Of a stretch of DNA of 64,000 nucleotides, positions 61,456 to 64,000 are shown in pieces. Made by a program: the position numbers and the translations under genes. Source of the stretch: BOG-1112 sp964635325 (GTDB lineage Bacteria > Bdellovibrionota_B > Oligoflexia > Oligoflexales > Bog-1112). Numbering within the stretch: position 1 is the stretch's first letter; each line of letters starts with the position of its first letter. The notes under the pieces were generated by a model that ran no database searches, was not told the origin of the DNA, and saw nothing but the letters and a program-made list of their open reading frames with translations. The DNA is taken from contig CAZWOL010000006.1 of assembly GCA_964635325.1 (NCBI GenBank), positions 4,327 through 68,326 of the forward strand, read 5' to 3'.

Positions 61456-62541
61456 CTAATACGGCCATGCACCTTGAAAGAAATAACGAACTGAGATTGA
61501 GGCAGAAATTGCTACAGTGAGCAGCACAAGAACCCCGAAGCCGACTCTTGCTTGTAACGTCTGAAATTTCGCAAACCAAACGTGTCCGTACTCCCCGAGC
61601 GCAAACCACATAGGGAAAAGTACTGCTGCAAAACGCAGAGCTGAAGGGAAGTTGCTACCCTGAAGAGGCCAGAGTAAAACACTACCAAGAACATATGCAT
61701 AGATCGCTAAATTTTTTCGCCAGTTCTGTCGAATTTTGACAAAGCAGATTGCAACGCTCATCCAGAGCAAACATGCACGCCAGAAATTCGACACACTCAG
61801 CCAGACTAGTTTGGAGAAATATTCGCGCAACTCAATATGGCCCCAATGATCTTGTGCTTTGACAGATGCTAGAACATCTCCCGTTTTCCAATATAAGAAG
61901 CTCAACCACAAAGCATAAAGGGAAGCAGAAATGAATCCTGAACATAAAAAAATTCTAATGCGTGACCTTAGACTCAAACCAGGAGTCTGTAGACATAGCA
62001 ACAATGCAATAGCTGCAGCACAGAGCACCCCCTGGTTACGAGTGAGAGCAGCAAGCCCAGCAAGCACGGAGGCGAAGACAATACGATTTTTAGTTGCAGA
62101 ACAGAAAGCAAAGTATGTCAAAAACAGAAAGAGAGACTCTGTATGATTGGAAAAGAAGACCCACGATGCTGGCGAGAATGCGAGAAAAAAAAGTCCTAAA
62201 AGAGCTACACGCTGTCTTGCAGCATGAAAAAATACGATCGCAAAAAGTGTAAGAGAAAAAAAGCTTGCAAAGAATAGATGCATCGATATTGGAACAACAA
62301 GAAGCATCATTCTGAGTATAAGAGGATAAAGTGGATAGAAAGCAAAGGGAACATCGAAGGCCAGCCCTCGAGTTGGACTATAACCCTCTGTCGCTAGATG
62401 GGTGTACCAAAAAGAGTCCAGATAACTCAGTTTCTGTTCTAACAAATTAAAATCAAACCCCACACTAATCAGGGCTATGGATATATGAAGCACCACATAC
62501 AACGCAAATATAACCACAGCAAATGGGACAGCCTTCTTCAT
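61456..62541 (-). CDS. PIG-V-like mannosyltransferase family membrane protein
   Basis: A 361-residue protein with 9-10 helices. It matches the GPI mannosyltransferase 2 (PIG-V) pattern: LDSFWYTHLATEGYSP with the catalytic-loop Asp, FAFYPLYPLILR, NHTESLFLFLTYFAF, GLAALTRNQGVL and WPLQGSNFPSALRFAAVLFP. Bacterial members probably use a polyprenyl-phosphate sugar to glycosylate a lipid or protein. Fourteen bases separate it from the tnpB remnant. Confidence 0.78.
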   Translation of the reverse strand: MKKAVPFAVVIFALYVVLHISIALISVGFDFNLLEQKLSYLDSFWYTHLATEGYSPTRGLAFDVPFAFYPLYPLILRMMLLVVPISMHLFFASFFSLTLFAIVFFHAARQRVALLGLFFLAFSPASWVFFSNHTESLFLFLTYFAFCSATKNRIVFASVLAGLAALTRNQGVLCAAAIALLLCLQTPGLSLRSRIRIFLCSGFISASLYALWLSFLYWKTGDVLASVKAQDHWGHIELREYFSKLVWLSVSNFWRACLLWMSVAICFVKIRQNWRKNLAIYAYVLGSVLLWPLQGSNFPSALRFAAVLFPMWFALGEYGHVWFAKFQTLQARVGFGVLVLLTVAISASISVRYFFQGAWPY

Positions 62542-62556
62542 ACGCGAAAGATCCTT

Positions 62557-62871
62557 TCAATGAGCAAGAAATACAAATTTATCTTGATACCACAACTTGA
62601 TGCCTGAATCTTTCGCTAAAATACCAAAAAACCGGGGGTAGAAACCGTAAAATCCAACACATCGAGTACGACATGTTTTGCCAAAATATTCTTTTACACC
62701 TAGTACTAGACAAACTCTCCCGAAGGCATTGCGGATCGCATCGAAGCTTGTCTCATTCGCATAGTTCCAGACAAAATTCACAGCTCTTGCCATATCTTTG
62801 AGCTCTCTTTTTATAGAAGAGGCTTTAATGCGAAAAGAATATGTGAGGATAGTCGACACACTAAGGACCAC
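62557..62871 (-). pseudogene. Degenerate TnpB (IS200/IS605 OrfB-like) fragment
   Basis: A 104-codon ORF. Residues about 10-47 (YSFRIKASSIKRELKDMA, then RAVNFVWNYANETSFDAIRN) resemble the N-terminal domain of TnpB/OrfB proteins, which begin with FRIK/FRLY and contain a FVWNY/NW helix. After this the similarity stops and a short unrelated tail ends at 62557, so at least two thirds of the protein is missing. The likely origin is a decayed IS element; no TnpA gene is visible. Confidence 0.5.
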
Positions 62872-63017
62872 TGTTGCATCGATTCAAATATGCTGCTAAG
62901 GAATAGCAAAGGAGGATTTAGATCAACAAAAAAAGTCAAATCTTAGATTGCATTATCATTGTGTATACTCAGAATATATAGCTAACCAGGAAAATCCTGA
63001 GGTGTGAGCTTCTGATC

Positions 63018-63052
63018 AAAGTGGAAAATGATGATTTATCATTTTCCACTTT
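63018..63052. repeat. Perfect 15-bp inverted repeat
   Basis: AAAGTGGAAAATGAT and its exact complement ATCATTTTCCACTTT are separated by GATTT, with another T after the right arm. It lies between the divergent tnpB remnant and the glycosidase gene, about 53 bases before the ATG of the latter. It may be a transcription terminator (attenuator) or the hairpin end of a former IS200/IS605-type element. A smaller CAGGA-AAA-TCCTG hairpin lies 40 bases upstream. Confidence 0.65.
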
Positions 63053-63104
63053 TGCCAATCCATCTCCACCCAAGCTAATTCACTCCTGACGTCATTCATT
63101 GCCT

Positions 63105-64000
63105 ATGGATGGAGAATTCTTGGCAGGAAACATTAAACATCTCGAAAAGAAAAACGCACAGAAAAAAAGACACCATCTTCTTTTGCTTTTATTTCTCATG
63201 TTTTCGATGGGCGCACGCGCAGCAGCAGAGTTAGCACCAGATGATGTTTTCGAGCTAGAAGATAAGCACGGTATTGATTATCGAAAAATAGAGCATGAAG
63301 GGCAGACAGCTCACGTTCTTAGAGTTGACACGAGTCGTTTTGAAATTGCTCTTCTAAAGGCAGAGGGTCTAGAAAAATCAAGCGAGCTAGCAAAGAAAGG
63401 CAAGGCTATTGTTGCCATCAATGCTGGTTTTTTTGAATCTAACGGTAGCCCTGCAGGTGCTTTCAAATTAGATGGCAAGTGGATTAAATTTCCAAGGAAG
63501 AATCGAGGTGTAGTAGGTTGGAGGACAGTCAACAAAGAAACAAAGTTTTATTTCGATAGACTCGGTCCTAAACAGGATGAAAAAGGGATTGAGTCTAAAC
63601 TAGATAAAGACGGAGACACCTCGGACCTATGGTGGGAAACAGCAGAATATATTGTTGGTGGAACACCTCTTCTCATAAATGAAGGTGAGATCGTAGATCC
63701 AAATCCAGAAAAGACTCTTGATGCTTTTCTGGAGCGTAAGTATGCCAGGACTGCCATTGGAGTCGATGATAATGAGCTTATTTTAGTTGCTGTCGAAGGA
63801 GGAGATAGTTTTATGTGGGAGTTCGGGTGGCGCTACGGAATGAGCATAAATGAACTAGCACGTTTTATGCAGTCTCTTGGCTGCCAGTATGCCCTTAATC
63901 TCGATGGAGGAAGATCGTCAACGATGATAGCTGACATTTCCCAAAGATCACCTGCTTACATAGCTAAGACACCTTTTGCTGAAGGTTTTCCATCCGATCT
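63105..64000 (+). CDS. Phosphodiester glycosidase (NAGPA domain) family, exported, 3' truncated
   Basis: The ORF runs off the window end, with about 298 codons visible. Residues 15-40 form a signal peptide (basic, then LLLLLFLMFSMGARA). The NAGPA-type domain is clear: VAINAGFFESNGSPAG, GGTPLLINEGE, RTAIGVDDNELILVAVEGG, MSINELARFMQSLGC and NLDGGRSST, the last being the family's strongest motif. Such enzymes act on sugar-1-phosphodiester links, e.g. in exopolysaccharide. Start is ATG 63105 or TTG 63120 (with GGAG five bases before it). Confidence 0.85.
   Translation, partial: MDGEFLAGNIKHLEKKNAQKKRHHLLLLLFLMFSMGARAAAELAPDDVFELEDKHGIDYRKIEHEGQTAHVLRVDTSRFEIALLKAEGLEKSSELAKKGKAIVAINAGFFESNGSPAGAFKLDGKWIKFPRKNRGVVGWRTVNKETKFYFDRLGPKQDEKGIESKLDKDGDTSDLWWETAEYIVGGTPLLINEGEIVDPNPEKTLDAFLERKYARTAIGVDDNELILVAVEGGDSFMWEFGWRYGMSINELARFMQSLGCQYALNLDGGRSSTMIADISQRSPAYIAKTPFAEGFPSD

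Noticed and set aside
1..64000. CRISPR arrays, prophage or a defence island
   Set aside because: No regular spaced repeats, cas, phage structural or integrase genes were seen; the only mobile trace is the tnpB fragment.

Overview
The window is a gene-dense chromosomal segment (about 60 protein genes, few gaps above 300 bases, moderate GC) from a Gram-negative bacterium. It encodes a BamD-like outer-membrane assembly lipoprotein, a TonB-type protein, several lipobox proteins, an MltD-like transglycosylase, an outer-membrane barrel and a prepilin peptidase. The mix of argCJB, ETF, acyl-CoA dehydrogenase, fused oxoacid dehydrogenase E1, EpmA, a LonB-like protease, a FapA-like polymer protein and many unrecognised secreted proteins suggests a Bdellovibrionota/Oligoflexia-like lineage. 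This placement is inference from gene content, not a database match. A Tlc-type nucleotide transporter (26684-28192), a family best known from intracellular bacteria and plastids, hints at a host-associated or intracellular life. TTG and GTG starts behind good Shine-Dalgarno (SD) sites are common.

Layout. 1-2256: arginine operon argC-argJ-argB (argB cut by the window edge). 2376-6313: aminotransferase-rmuC-M48 protease operon closed by a terminator. 6539-9508: acyl-CoA dehydrogenase, RRM RNA-binding protein, two unknown coiled-coil proteins. 9679-13000: hemE, gmhA, gpmI. 13157-14442: ribosomal cluster rpsR-rpmB-(48-aa basic protein)-rpsT. 14652-19574: structured leader, priA, clpP, ABC exporter. 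19642-23290: etfBA, class V aminotransferase, ZIP-like protein. 23334-26596: envelope genes (MltD, TonB, BamD). 26684-31121: Tlc transporter and two tandem paralogous exported proteins. 31128-35965: operon of an unknown protein, LonB-like protease, EpmA and a DUF503-like protein, then a separate 35-aa basic gene. 36162-40481: HAMP membrane protein with FapA-like protein, TlyA, and an exported protein split by a frameshift. 40657-44587: pepA, enolase, glutaminyl-cyclase-like lipoprotein. 44832-48946: NYN nuclease, unknown protein, DUF4301 protein, lipid kinase. 48911-56236: mutY, Lys-rich protein, hydroxyacyl-CoA dehydrogenase, fused E1, mutS2. 56361-61427: prepilin peptidase and three consecutive exported proteins. 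61456-64000: PIG-V-like mannosyltransferase, a decayed tnpB fragment, and a phosphodiester glycosidase cut by the window end.

Most of the window is housekeeping. The less ordinary parts are the Tlc transporter, the DUF4301 operon, the Lon/EpmA operon, the tandem exported paralogues, the exported three-gene cluster, the long S18, the PriA lacking one zinc site, two unannotated-size basic genes, and several strong inverted repeats. No CRISPR array, prophage, rRNA or tRNA gene was seen.
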